A model generated the notes under the pieces. That model was not told where the DNA came from. It did no database searches and was given only the letters and a program-made list of their open reading frames with translations. 15,009 bases of DNA, from NCBI GenBank assembly GCA_045531685.1, contig JAZSEL010000132.1:1-15009 (forward strand). Reading direction: 5' to 3'. Shown one piece after another: positions 1 to 7,355 of the stretch; the first letter of the stretch is position 1; each line of letters begins with the position of its first letter. A program made the position numbers and the translations under genes. This DNA comes from RGIG8767 sp045531685 (lineage in GTDB: Bacteria; Bacillota; Clostridia; Lachnospirales; Lachnospiraceae).

Positions 1-312
1 GAAATTCCCCTGATTGGATATTCCGAATGCAACTGCCAAAAAAACAAAAACAGGTGCTATATACGCTGTCAGGCCAAAAATACCAAACATTACCTTACTG
101 ATTGCGTCCCCAACCGGTCCGATTATACCAAAATTGCACAAGAATAACAGCGCACCCACAGCCAATGTAATAAGGAGCAGCACTTCATTGCTGATTAATC
201 TCTCTTCATTGGTTCTGGCCCGCTGTGTACTTGTTTTGCGTCCCGAATTTCTATTTGATGTATTCCTTCTGCCGGAAGATGTTGTTTTTTTTCTGCCGGA
301 AGTCGATGCCAT
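1..312 (-). CDS. FtsK/SpoIIIE DNA translocase, N-terminal part (runs off the left edge)
   Basis: Only the first 104 codons are in the window. The protein starts with a basic, Ser/Thr-rich cytoplasmic segment (residues 1-40, many Lys/Arg), then two hydrophobic membrane segments at about 43-61 and 76-99; the second reads FGIFGLTAYIAPVFVFLAVA, which is typical of the membrane anchor of FtsK/SpoIIIE proteins. The missing part would hold the motor ATPase and the DNA-reading gamma domain that pump chromosomal DNA through the division or sporulation septum. The ATG at 312 is preceded at good spacing by GGGGTGA. The neighbour upstream is a tepA-like gene, as beside spoIIIE in Bacillus subtilis. Family assignment is good; whether it is the vegetative or the sporulation paralogue cannot be told from this part. 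Confidence 0.85.
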   Translation of the reverse strand, partial: MASTSGRKKTTSSGRRNTSNRNSGRKTSTQRARTNEERLISNEVLLLITLAVGALLFLCNFGIIGPVGDAISKVMFGIFGLTAYIAPVFVFLAVAFGISNQGNF

Positions 313-351
313 ACTTTCACCCCATAACATATCTTTTTTAATAATCAATAC

Positions 352-380
352 ATTATAACACACATAGAAAGTATGGTCAA
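352..380 (-). promoter_or_regulatory. sigma-A-type promoter for the ftsK/spoIIIE gene
   Basis: Read on the minus strand there is a -35 TTGACC (375-380), a 17-bp spacer and a perfect -10 TATAAT (352-357). It lies 40 to 68 bp before the ATG at 312 and downstream of the tepA stop. The translocase gene can therefore be transcribed independently of tepA. I see no terminator hairpin between the two genes, so readthrough from tepA is also possible. Confidence 0.75.
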
Positions 381-394
381 AATCAAATGCCACT

Positions 395-1066
395 CTATGA
401 TTTGGAATTTTGTGCCGTTTCCAAGCCTTCTTCAATCATACAGGACAATTTGTGATAGGCTTCCCGGATGCCTCCCACTTCATCAATAATTCCTTCTTCC
501 ACAGACTGTTTTCCAACCAAAACGGAACCCACATCCTTTGTCAAGAATCCGGTCTCCAACATTAATTGCTCCAATCTGTCCTGGGAAATCCGGCAGTGCT
601 CGCACACAAAGGACACAATCCGGTTCTGAATCTGTTTGAAATATTCAAAGGTCTGGGACACTCCGATTACCATTCCGTTGGTTCTGACCGGATGAATCAC
701 CATGGTGCCCGTCGGAACAATAAAGGAATAATCCGCACTTACTGCAATGGGCACTCCTATGGAATGACTTCCTCCCAATACCAAGGAAACCGTAGGCTTA
801 CTCAAGGATGCAATCATTTCTGCAATGGCAAGTCCGGCTTCTACATCCCCTCCCATGGTGTGAATCAGAATGAGAACACCTTCTATCTCCTGGTCGTCTT
901 CAATCATTGCCAGCTTAGGAATAATATGTTCATACTTCGTAGACTTAGAATTGCTTCCTAACAATTCATGTCCTTCAATTTCTCCGATAATTGTCATTAA
1001 AAACAATTTCTTATTTTCTGTATTCTTGTCTAAAACTGCCTGCCCGTTTTCTTTAATTGATTCCAT
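395..1066 (-). CDS. tepA: ClpP-like serine protease, TepA family
   Basis: A 223-residue protein of the ClpP/crotonase-fold peptidase group, most like the TepA (translocation-enhancing protein) branch. The catalytic triad can be placed as Ser102 in GGSHSIG, His125 in MVIHPV and Asp178 in LTKDVGS; the spacings (23 and 53 residues) are close to those of ClpP. The oxyanion-type glycine segment HTMGGDVEAG is at 69-78. In B. subtilis TepA is reported to help protein export or degrade signal peptides; the exact substrate here is unknown. No signal peptide is visible. The ATG is preceded by GGAGG at 4 bases. It sits directly upstream of the ftsK/spoIIIE gene, matching the order in Bacillus, which supports the TepA rather than the true ClpP assignment. 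Confidence 0.85.
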   Translation of the reverse strand: MESIKENGQAVLDKNTENKKLFLMTIIGEIEGHELLGSNSKSTKYEHIIPKLAMIEDDQEIEGVLILIHTMGGDVEAGLAIAEMIASLSKPTVSLVLGGSHSIGVPIAVSADYSFIVPTGTMVIHPVRTNGMVIGVSQTFEYFKQIQNRIVSFVCEHCRISQDRLEQLMLETGFLTKDVGSVLVGKQSVEEGIIDEVGGIREAYHKLSCMIEEGLETAQNSKS

Positions 1067-1092
1067 AATGCCTCCGTTTTCCCAGAATATGA

Positions 1093-1102
1093 TAAGCGCT
1101 TA
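1093..1102. promoter_or_regulatory. Palindrome TAAGCGCTTA in the tepA leader, possible cre-like site
   Basis: A perfect 10-bp palindrome, TAAGCGCTTA, lies 27 bases upstream of the tepA ATG and just past the terminator of the preceding gene. Its core AAGCGCTT matches the centre of catabolite-responsive elements bound by CcpA, but the outer positions fit only partly (about 11 of 14 on either strand). On the minus strand a weak promoter (TTGTTA, 19 bp, TATCAT) could overlap it. Assignment as an operator is an inference. Confidence 0.3.
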
Positions 1103-1117
1103 CTTCTTCGCCATAAC

Positions 1118-1149
1118 AAAAAAGTAAGGACTGATTTAGCCCTTACTTT
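1118..1149 (-). terminator. Intrinsic terminator of the membrane-protein gene
   Basis: A 9-bp perfect stem (1121-1129 with 1141-1149, AAAGTAAGG / CCTTACTTT) with an 11-base loop. On the minus strand it is followed by a run of T that continues from the end of the stem (six T in total). It lies 34 bp beyond the stop codon of the gene ending at 1183 and separates it from tepA. Confidence 0.8.
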
Positions 1150-1182
1150 ATTATCCGCGTTATTCATTGAATTATACGAAAA

Positions 1183-2547
1183 CTAATAATCGTAATCGTC
1201 GTTTTCGATTTCCACATCGTAGTGCATCATGTCTTCAGCCGGTTCAAAGGCATAATCAAGCACCTTTGGAACATGCTTTTTCGGCATCGGAAGTACATTT
1301 TCAATCGGAGCCCGTCTGTCAATAACAGGTACCGTTTCTTTCATCTCTTCCATTTTCACAGAAACGGATTCTTCCTCTATTTCAGGAGATGACTTCATAA
1401 CCGTTTTCATCTCTTCCCAATCAAAGGCATCCGGTTTATCCTCTTCTTTCACTGCCTCTTTACCGCTCTTTTCTGTCATCATCCGACCGGTAAGTGTTTC
1501 TGCTTTCAAATGTAATGTCACGCGAAGATTCTCCGCTGTCAAAAAATAAAGATTGATTGCCGCCAACATCATAAAGAGACAACATGTCTCAGGTTCAGAA
1601 AATGCCGCCATGGTAAGAATTACACAATCCAAAACAAAAGGTATAATGTAAAGTGTCCTATGGTCCTGTTTATGAAACCAAAAACTTACGCAATAGCCAA
1701 TCAACGCGACCACTGCGACCAGCATTTCCATTCCGAGAAAACTTTCCGTTCCTTTTAGATACCCGCCGGTTGAAAAGGTCGGATTGCCATACCAAAGAAC
1801 ATCTATTTTAACCACAAAATATATTGCAACAAACAAAATCTGCCATAGAACCATTACAATGTATGTAACATTTCCTCTTTTCCATGTATTTTGCAACAGG
1901 CAAATTACAAAAAGGCAAAGCAGTACGGCCCCCGTCCAAAAATTAGCAGGTCCAAATTCTTCTAGGGAGGAATACATAAATGGTGAGATTGCATAAAAAA
2001 ATGCCGGAATCCACGCATAAATTCCTTTTTGCATATTCCATCCGATGAAAATCAACAGAACAAAAGAAAGAATCTGCAAAACAACCTGAACATACAAAAG
2101 CAGTTCGATTTTATTTCCAAGAAGTAAAAACATTCCGGAAAGAACATTCAAATATACCTGTTCAAAAAACGAAGTCATACCGGCAACGCCCAGCACATCC
2201 CTGCCTACTTTGGAAGCCTCATAAAACCACGTTGCCTGCTGGGATGAAACCGCAACCTGCCCATTCATCAAAACCGGCAGACGAAGGATTACAAAGGCAG
2301 CCGTAATCAACAGAAAAATAAGCGTATGTACAATTCTTCCCGGCCACTTTGATAACGTAATGCCTTTTATCTTACCGCAGATAAAATGAGACAGAACGCA
2401 TAAACCTATGATACCCGCAACTAAAAGCGCAGATACCCAAGGAAGCAATGCGAACACTTTCACAATCGCTATATATGAAGTTAATCCGGTCAGTCCTGCA
2501 AGAACAAACCATAACACATAGGAAAACCAAGTTTTTTTAAGACTCAT
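1183..2547 (-). CDS. Multi-pass membrane protein of unknown function with acidic cytoplasmic tail
   Basis: I do not recognise an enzymatic family. Residues 1-340 hold about ten hydrophobic segments (near 7-29, 36-57, 72-91, 133-144, 147-170, 176-193, 203-219, 228-247, 272-292, 299-315 and 322-338). The first long extracytoplasmic-type stretch (92-130) and the repeated aromatic segments resemble polytopic glycosyltransferase or polymer-export proteins, but no catalytic motif can be named. Residues 341-454 are soluble and highly charged, and contain PIENVLPMPKKHVPKVLDY (414-432) before a very acidic, tyrosine-bearing end (MHYDVEIENDDYDY). The proline/lysine motif followed by an acidic tail looks like a docking peptide. 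The ATG is preceded by GGGGGAG at 4 bases. The gene sits alone between two terminator hairpins, so it is probably its own unit or reached by readthrough. Confidence 0.8.
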   Translation of the reverse strand: MSLKKTWFSYVLWFVLAGLTGLTSYIAIVKVFALLPWVSALLVAGIIGLCVLSHFICGKIKGITLSKWPGRIVHTLIFLLITAAFVILRLPVLMNGQVAVSSQQATWFYEASKVGRDVLGVAGMTSFFEQVYLNVLSGMFLLLGNKIELLLYVQVVLQILSFVLLIFIGWNMQKGIYAWIPAFFYAISPFMYSSLEEFGPANFWTGAVLLCLFVICLLQNTWKRGNVTYIVMVLWQILFVAIYFVVKIDVLWYGNPTFSTGGYLKGTESFLGMEMLVAVVALIGYCVSFWFHKQDHRTLYIIPFVLDCVILTMAAFSEPETCCLFMMLAAINLYFLTAENLRVTLHLKAETLTGRMMTEKSGKEAVKEEDKPDAFDWEEMKTVMKSSPEIEEESVSVKMEEMKETVPVIDRRAPIENVLPMPKKHVPKVLDYAFEPAEDMMHYDVEIENDDYDY

Positions 2548-2571
2548 TGCTCCCCCTTCATAAAATACATA

Positions 2572-2593
2572 CCGGCAGAAATATTTCTGCCGG
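2572..2593 (-). terminator. Perfect 22-base hairpin after metY, probable terminator
   Basis: The sequence from 2572 to 2593 is a perfect inverted repeat (CCGGCAGAA, four-base centre ATAT, TTCTGCCGG), placed 12 bp past the metY stop. The minus-strand bases after it are T-rich but interrupted (TATGTATTTTATG), so termination may be incomplete and let some transcripts into the membrane-protein gene at 2547. Confidence 0.65.
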
Positions 2594-2604
2594 ATGTTTC
2601 ACTC

Positions 2605-3888
2605 TTAGATACTATCGATTGCCTGTGCCAAATCATTAATAATATCGTTTACATTTTCAATACCAACAGAGAAACGGATTAAGTCAGGTGCAACGCCTGC
2701 TTCAATTAACTGTTCGTCCGTCATCTGTCTGTGTGTATGGCTTGCCGGATGAAGTACGCAGGTTCTTGCATCCGCAACATGAGTAACAATTGCCGCAAGC
2801 TTTAACTTATCCATCATATCAGCAGCCGCTTTTCTTCCGCCCTTTAAGCCAAAGGAAATAACACCACAGCTTCCCTTTGGAAGGTACTTCTGCTGAAGTG
2901 CATGATATTTATTGCTTTCAAGGTCCGGATAATTTACCCATGCAACCTTATCATTTGCTTCTAAGAACTTAGCTACTGCCAAGGCATTGGAACAATGACG
3001 TTCCATACGGAGTGGCAATGTTTCAATACCCATATTTAATAAATAAGCATTCTGCGGTGACTGGATAGAACCCAAATCACGCATCATCTGTGCTGTTGCC
3101 TTTGTTATGTATGCACCCTTGCCGAATTTATCTGCATAAACAATACCATGGTAAGACTCATCCGGTGTACAAAGTCCCGGGAACTTCTCAGCATGTGCCA
3201 TCCAGTCAAAATTACCGGAATCCACAATAACACCACCCACTGTCATTCCATGACCGTCCATGTACTTTGTAGTAGAGTGGATAACAATATCCGCACCCCA
3301 TTCAAATGGATTGCAATTAATTGGTGTAGCAAAAGTATTATCAATGATAAGAGGAACCTCATGGTCATGTGCCACTTTTGCAAACTTTTCAATATCGAGT
3401 ACTACCAATGCCGGATTTGCAATAGTCTCTGCAAATACACATTTGGTATTTGGCTGGAATGCCTTATTTAATGTCTCAATATCATCATCCGGATCTACAA
3501 CGGTACATTCAATTCCCATCTTCTTCATGGTGCATGTAATCAGGTTAAATGTTCCGCCATAAACAGTTGCTGACATAACAACATGGTCACCGGCTTCACA
3601 GATATTAAAAATAGAATAATATGTAGCTGCCTGTCCGGAAGATGTTAACATTGCTGCCACACCACCTTCTAACTCACAGATTTTTGTAGCAACATAATCA
3701 TTGGTAGGATTCTGAAGTCTTGTATAAAAATATCCGGTATCTTCCAAATCAAACAATCTTCCCATTGCTTCGGAACTCTCATATTTAAATGTTGTGCTCT
3801 GTATGATCGGAAGATTTCTGGATTCTCCGTTTTTTGGTTTCCAGCCTGACTGGATACAAATAGTCTCTTTTGCGTAATTATCTGCCAT
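2605..3888 (-). CDS. metY: O-acetylhomoserine sulfhydrylase (homocysteine synthase), PLP enzyme
   Basis: A full-length (427 residues) member of the Cys/Met metabolism PLP-dependent family. It makes homocysteine from O-acetylhomoserine and sulfide in methionine synthesis, in the cytoplasm. Visible markers are the substrate/phosphate-binding YTRLQNPTND (55-64), SSGQAA (83-88), the cofactor aspartate in IIDNTFATP (181-189) and the Schiff-base Lys208 in HSTTKYMDGHG. Length over 420 residues and the long insertion after the lysine (PDESYHGIVYADKFG) favour MetY over the shorter cystathionine gamma-synthase or lyase. The ATG at 3888 is preceded by AAGGGG at 7 bases. It follows yebC by 24 bp, with no room for a SAM riboswitch or T-box, and is closed by the hairpin at 2572-2593, so it is probably transcribed with the CBS gene and yebC. 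Confidence 0.93.
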   Translation of the reverse strand: MADNYAKETICIQSGWKPKNGESRNLPIIQSTTFKYESSEAMGRLFDLEDTGYFYTRLQNPTNDYVATKICELEGGVAAMLTSSGQAATYYSIFNICEAGDHVVMSATVYGGTFNLITCTMKKMGIECTVVDPDDDIETLNKAFQPNTKCVFAETIANPALVVLDIEKFAKVAHDHEVPLIIDNTFATPINCNPFEWGADIVIHSTTKYMDGHGMTVGGVIVDSGNFDWMAHAEKFPGLCTPDESYHGIVYADKFGKGAYITKATAQMMRDLGSIQSPQNAYLLNMGIETLPLRMERHCSNALAVAKFLEANDKVAWVNYPDLESNKYHALQQKYLPKGSCGVISFGLKGGRKAAADMMDKLKLAAIVTHVADARTCVLHPASHTHRQMTDEQLIEAGVAPDLIRFSVGIENVNDIINDLAQAIDSI

Positions 3889-3912
3889 TATTTTTCCCCT
3901 TTTCTTTATACT

Positions 3913-4641
3913 TTATTCATCCCAGTTATGATATACGGACTGTACATCATCATCCTCATCAAGTAAATCCAGTGTCTTATTCAGATTCTTAATCGCTGTT
4001 TCGTCCGTTAATTCCACATAATTCTGCGGAATCATAGTTACTTCACTGGAAGCAAGTGTAATTCCTGCTTCTCTTAATGCTGCATCAACATCTGCATGCG
4101 CATCAGGAGCTGTTAAGATTTCATAACTGTCTTCTTCTTCGTTAAAGTCATCCGCACCGGCATCCAGTGCAATCATCATAAGGTCATCTGCTTCCATATC
4201 GCATTCTTCCTTATCAATGATAATCTGACCCTTTTCATCAAACATGAAAGACACACAGCCCGGTGTACCGATGCTTCCCTGTCCCTTTGTAAATGCACTT
4301 CTTACATTAGAAGCCGTACGGTTCTTATTATCTGTTAAGGCATTAACGATAATAGCAATACCGTTTGGTCCATATCCTTCATATGTAATGTACTCATAAT
4401 TAACATTACCAACATCACCGGCTGCTTTCTTGATACCACGGTCAATCGTATCGTTTGGCATGTTGTTGGCTTTTGCTTTTGCAATTACCTGTGCTAACTT
4501 ATAGTTGTTGGCAGGGTCCGGACCGCCTTCTTTTACCGCTACTGCAATTTCTCTACCTAAAATGGTAAAAATCTTACCCTTTGCAGCATCGTTCTTTTCT
4601 TTTTTGTGCTTAATATTCGCAAATTTTGAATGTCCTGACAT
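3913..4641 (-). CDS. yebC: YebC/TACO1 family protein (translation or transcription factor)
   Basis: The N-terminus MSGHSKFANIKHKKEKNDAAKGKIFTILGREI and the later segments KANNMPNDTIDRGIKKA and YEGYGPNGIAIIVNALTDNKNRT are hallmark YebC sequences, and the 242-residue length is normal. YebC proteins were first described as DNA-binding regulators (PmpR); more recent work ties the family, like mitochondrial TACO1, to ribosomes translating proline-rich stretches. The sequence does not decide between these roles. The ATG has AAAGGAG seven bases upstream. It lies 16 bp after the CBS-domain gene and 24 bp before metY, so the three are likely one transcription unit, although yebC has no known functional link to methionine synthesis. 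Confidence 0.93.
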   Translation of the reverse strand: MSGHSKFANIKHKKEKNDAAKGKIFTILGREIAVAVKEGGPDPANNYKLAQVIAKAKANNMPNDTIDRGIKKAAGDVGNVNYEYITYEGYGPNGIAIIVNALTDNKNRTASNVRSAFTKGQGSIGTPGCVSFMFDEKGQIIIDKEECDMEADDLMMIALDAGADDFNEEEDSYEILTAPDAHADVDAALREAGITLASSEVTMIPQNYVELTDETAIKNLNKTLDLLDEDDDVQSVYHNWDE

Positions 4642-4657
4642 AGACTCTCTCCTTTAG

Positions 4658-5593
4658 TTAAATAATCTTTTCTTCTGATTTATTACTATCAGGCGGAAGC
4701 TTGGTTACCACCACTCGTTTTACCATCTTATTTTCAACTGCTATTACCTTAAAATTATAGCCGTCTACCGTAATGGAAAAACGTTCTTTTTCAGAAGGAA
4801 TCCGTTCCATCTTCGATATTAAGTATCCATTTAATGTTTCCACAGGCACTTCACCGAAAGATATGGCAAAACGTTCCTCTAACTCCTCAAGCGGGGTCAT
4901 TCCGTCAATAATAAACTTATTCTTTCCTTTTTCCTCGATATGGCCTTCTTCTTCATCGTATTCATCCAAAATATTACCTACGATTTCTTCTAAGATGTCT
5001 TCCATTGCAACAAGACCGGAAGTCTGGCCATATTCGTCGATAACCATAACCGTCTGCACCTTGGCAGAACGCATGGTTTTAAATAAATCATCCACATTTC
5101 TTGTTTCGGGAATAAACTGTGCCTCCCTGAGCAGACCTTCAATCTCTCCGATTGGTGTACCCAAAAGAGCCTTGTTTCTTCCGATGCGAAATGCATCCTT
5201 CAAATATAATATACCAATAATATGATCCAAATTCTCTTTATATACAGGGAAACGGGAATTTCTCTCGTTCAATACAAAATCCATGGCATCCTGTAAGGTC
5301 ATATCTGCTTCAATGGCAATGATATTGCTTCTGTCCGTCATAATATCCTGTGCCTGCTTGTCGCCAAACTCAAAGATATTACTAATCATTTCCGCCTCAC
5401 TGGCCTCAATGTAGCCTTGTTCATGACTTTCATTAACCATGGAAAGAATATTTTCTTCCGCTGCCTGCTGTGCTTCCTTTCTGGCCTTTAGCACTTTCTG
5501 TGCTTTGCTTACTATACGGATTAAAATATCAAGCACAACCAGTCCAATCAGCACAATTAACAAAATACTCGAATTCGGTCCACCATCATCCAT
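4658..5593 (-). CDS. CBS-pair / CorC_HlyC domain protein with one membrane anchor and no DUF21 domain
   Basis: A 311-residue protein: one N-terminal hydrophobic helix (about 9-28), a basic/alanine-rich linker, a segment ISNIFEFGDKQAQDIMTDR (71-88) typical of HlyC/CorC proteins, a tandem CBS pair (about 85-140 and 150-208, with SRFPVY and the second-CBS MVIDEYGQTSGLVAMEDILEEIVGNI), and a C-terminal CorC_HlyC domain (about 222-300). CBS pairs bind adenine nucleotides, often with magnesium. Family members with an N-terminal DUF21 membrane domain are magnesium/cobalt exporters; here that domain is absent and replaced by a single anchor, so transport by this protein alone is unlikely. The assigned ATG has AAAGGAG 11 bases upstream, slightly far. 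First gene after the promoter at 5630-5658. Confidence 0.88.
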   Translation of the reverse strand: MDDGGPNSSILLIVLIGLVVLDILIRIVSKAQKVLKARKEAQQAAEENILSMVNESHEQGYIEASEAEMISNIFEFGDKQAQDIMTDRSNIIAIEADMTLQDAMDFVLNERNSRFPVYKENLDHIIGILYLKDAFRIGRNKALLGTPIGEIEGLLREAQFIPETRNVDDLFKTMRSAKVQTVMVIDEYGQTSGLVAMEDILEEIVGNILDEYDEEEGHIEEKGKNKFIIDGMTPLEELEERFAISFGEVPVETLNGYLISKMERIPSEKERFSITVDGYNFKVIAVENKMVKRVVVTKLPPDSNKSEEKII

Positions 5594-5629
5594 AAATAAA
5601 ACTACTCCTTTTTGTTTATAATCCTAACA

Positions 5630-5658
5630 AATATACCATTTTGCATACAAAACGTCAA
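5630..5658 (-). promoter_or_regulatory. sigma-A-type promoter for the CBS protein-yebC-metY set
   Basis: On the minus strand, -35 TTGACG (5653-5658), 17-bp spacer, -10 TATATT (5630-5635). It lies between the mazF stop (5690) and the CBS-gene start (5593), predicting a leader of about 30 bases. No terminator is seen between mazF and this promoter, so some transcription may also continue from the rex-alr-mazF set. Confidence 0.75.
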
Positions 5659-5689
5659 GAAAGCAGTCAATATTGATTTTGGGCATTTT

Positions 5690-6025
5690 TTAAAGGGAAA
5701 GACTGATTCTGAGAGCCTTGTCCACACGTTCCATCGTCTCATTGTCCAAATGGCAAATGGGGCTTTTCATTCTCTGCTTATCTATGGTACGGATCTGCTC
5801 CAATAAAATCATGGAGTCCTTAATCAAATCACAGCTACGGCTATCCAGATGAATATGGGTAGGCAACTGCGTCTTATGTAATCTGGACGTAATAGCCGCC
5901 ACAATCACTGTTGGGGAATGAACATTTCCCACATCATTCTGAATCACTAAGACCGGTCGTATGCCCCCTTGTTCTGAGCCAACCACCGGTCTTAAGTCTG
6001 CGTAATAAATATCTCCTCTTTTCAC
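5690..6025 (-). CDS. mazF: MazF/EndoA-family endoribonuclease toxin, no antitoxin gene visible
   Basis: A 111-residue protein very close to B. subtilis EndoA (NdoA): KRGDIYYADLRPVVGSEQGGIRPVLVIQND at the N-terminus, AAITSR, LPTHIHL and LLEQIRTIDKQR later. The catalytic residues known for EndoA correspond to Arg23 and Thr46. Such enzymes cut single-stranded mRNA at short sequences (UACAU for EndoA); the target here is unknown. The start is GTG at 6025, preceded by AGAGAGG six bases before. In Bacillus the order is alr, antitoxin (ndoAI), toxin (ndoA). Here alr is directly followed by the toxin gene after 100 bp in which no antitoxin-sized reading frame exists. The protein looks intact and probably active; an antitoxin may be encoded elsewhere. 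Confidence 0.93.
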   Translation of the reverse strand: MKRGDIYYADLRPVVGSEQGGIRPVLVIQNDVGNVHSPTVIVAAITSRLHKTQLPTHIHLDSRSCDLIKDSMILLEQIRTIDKQRMKSPICHLDNETMERVDKALRISLSL

Positions 6026-6092
6026 AATAAACCTCTCTATACACCGGCTCTTTTTACCAAGAACCTGACTTTTACAACCTGTGTATTGAGAG

Positions 6093-6115
6093 TATTTCCA
6101 TTCCTAATGGAGATA
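6093..6115 (-). other. Interrupted hairpin in the 100-bp gap between alr and mazF
   Basis: The gap between the alr stop and the mazF start contains a small inverted repeat (minus strand TAT-C-TCCATT-AGG-AATGGA-A-ATA: 9 pairs with one mismatch and a three-base loop). There is no T-run after it, so it is not a standard terminator. It could act on mazF expression or RNA stability. The rest of the gap holds only reading frames of fewer than 10 codons. Confidence 0.25.
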
Positions 6116-6125
6116 TTCACACCAA

Positions 6126-7355
6126 TTATATTTTTTTAATTTTAACATCATCGTAGTAATCCTTTGCACAGAAAGGTTTGCCGTGCTTGAAAAAGACACG
6201 CGGGGTACGTTTACCGATTTCACAGGCGAATTCATAATTGAATCTGCCACTGATATCCCCTAATTCCTCCATGTTTATGATTTCATCCCCGTCTCTTCCG
6301 ATTAAGGTAACTTCATCCCCTTCCTTACACTCAGGAATATCCGTTACATCCACCATAAACTGGTCCATACAGACCCTTCCGATAATCGGAGCCCGTTTTC
6401 CTGCAATCAACACACTTCCGGTATTGGAAAGATTTCTTGGATATCCATCGGCATATCCTACGGGAATGGTTGCAATCCTTGTCTTTTCCTTTGTCACATA
6501 TGTCCCGTTATAGCTTACCGGAACCCCTGCTTCCACTTCTTTTACATATACCACATGACTCTTTAATGATAAAACAGGAGTAAGCTTTAACACTTCCCGG
6601 TTCACCTCTTGGGATGGCCACAGACCATACAAAATAATTCCGGCACGTACCACATCCAAATTGGCATATGGCAAATCAATGATTCCTGCTGAGTTAGAGC
6701 AATGTACATATGGAAAAGAAAAATTATTTTCTTCTTCGCATTTCTTTACGAAAGAAAGAAAGGTACTAAGCTGTTTATCCGCTGCTGCTTTATCCGCTTC
6801 ATCCGCCTTGGCAAAATGGGTAAAAATACCCTCAATGATCAGGTTTTCATAGGTAAGGGCTTCCTTTACAAATAAAGCCCCTTCCTCATCCGGGCGGATA
6901 CCGATACGTGTCATTCCGGTATCTACTTTGATATGCACCGGTGTCTTTATTCCCATTCCCGCTGCTGTTTCATTTAATTGACGGAGAACATCCATTCTAA
7001 AAACAGCCGGCGTAATTTCCTGATTAATCAAAGTCTCATAGCTGTAAGGGAATGTATACCCAAGGACCAGAATCGGTTTGCGGATATTGGCATTTCTAAG
7101 CTGCATAGCCTCTTCCACGCTGGCTACCCCGTACCCATATACATAGGGGAGTTCTTCCATCTCCCACGCAATAGGTACCGCACCATGTCCGTATCCATCT
7201 GCTTTAATAACTGCCATAATCTTGGTATCGGGACTGATATGGGCTCTCATAGCCTCTAAATTGCTATGGACCGCATCCAAATCAATATGGGCACAAACTC
7301 TTGAATATTGTTCTAATCGAGTAATCAAATTCTTATCCAAACCTTTCCAAATCAC
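6126..7355 (-). CDS. alr: Alanine racemase, PLP-dependent
   Basis: Converts L- to D-alanine for peptidoglycan in the cytoplasm. The 409-residue sequence shows the family order: HIDLDAVHSNL (23-33), the Schiff-base Lys51 in VIKADGYGHGA, the substrate-side segment KVDTGMTRIG (143-152), the second catalytic base Tyr282 in PVSYNGTY from the C-terminal beta domain, PVGYADGY (298-305) and RVCMDQFMVDVT (327-338). The N-terminus is about 15 residues longer than many homologues. The start taken is the GTG at 7355, which overlaps the TGA of nnr (GTGA), suggesting translational coupling because there is no strong Shine-Dalgarno sequence close by. The exact start is therefore less sure than the gene. It lies between nnr and mazF in the rex-headed set. 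Confidence 0.95.
   Translation of the reverse strand: MIWKGLDKNLITRLEQYSRVCAHIDLDAVHSNLEAMRAHISPDTKIMAVIKADGYGHGAVPIAWEMEELPYVYGYGVASVEEAMQLRNANIRKPILVLGYTFPYSYETLINQEITPAVFRMDVLRQLNETAAGMGIKTPVHIKVDTGMTRIGIRPDEEGALFVKEALTYENLIIEGIFTHFAKADEADKAAADKQLSTFLSFVKKCEEENNFSFPYVHCSNSAGIIDLPYANLDVVRAGIILYGLWPSQEVNREVLKLTPVLSLKSHVVYVKEVEAGVPVSYNGTYVTKEKTRIATIPVGYADGYPRNLSNTGSVLIAGKRAPIIGRVCMDQFMVDVTDIPECKEGDEVTLIGRDGDEIINMEELGDISGRFNYEFACEIGKRTPRVFFKHGKPFCAKDYYDDVKIKKI

Noticed and set aside
14..358. A 114-codon plus-strand frame at the left edge
   Set aside because: It is antisense to the clear FtsK/SpoIIIE N-terminus and promoter and has no recognisable protein character.
3889..3912. SAM riboswitch or T-box before metY
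   Set aside because: Only 24 bases separate yebC and metY, and the leader at the promoter of the whole set (5594-5629) is about 30 bases, too short for either element.
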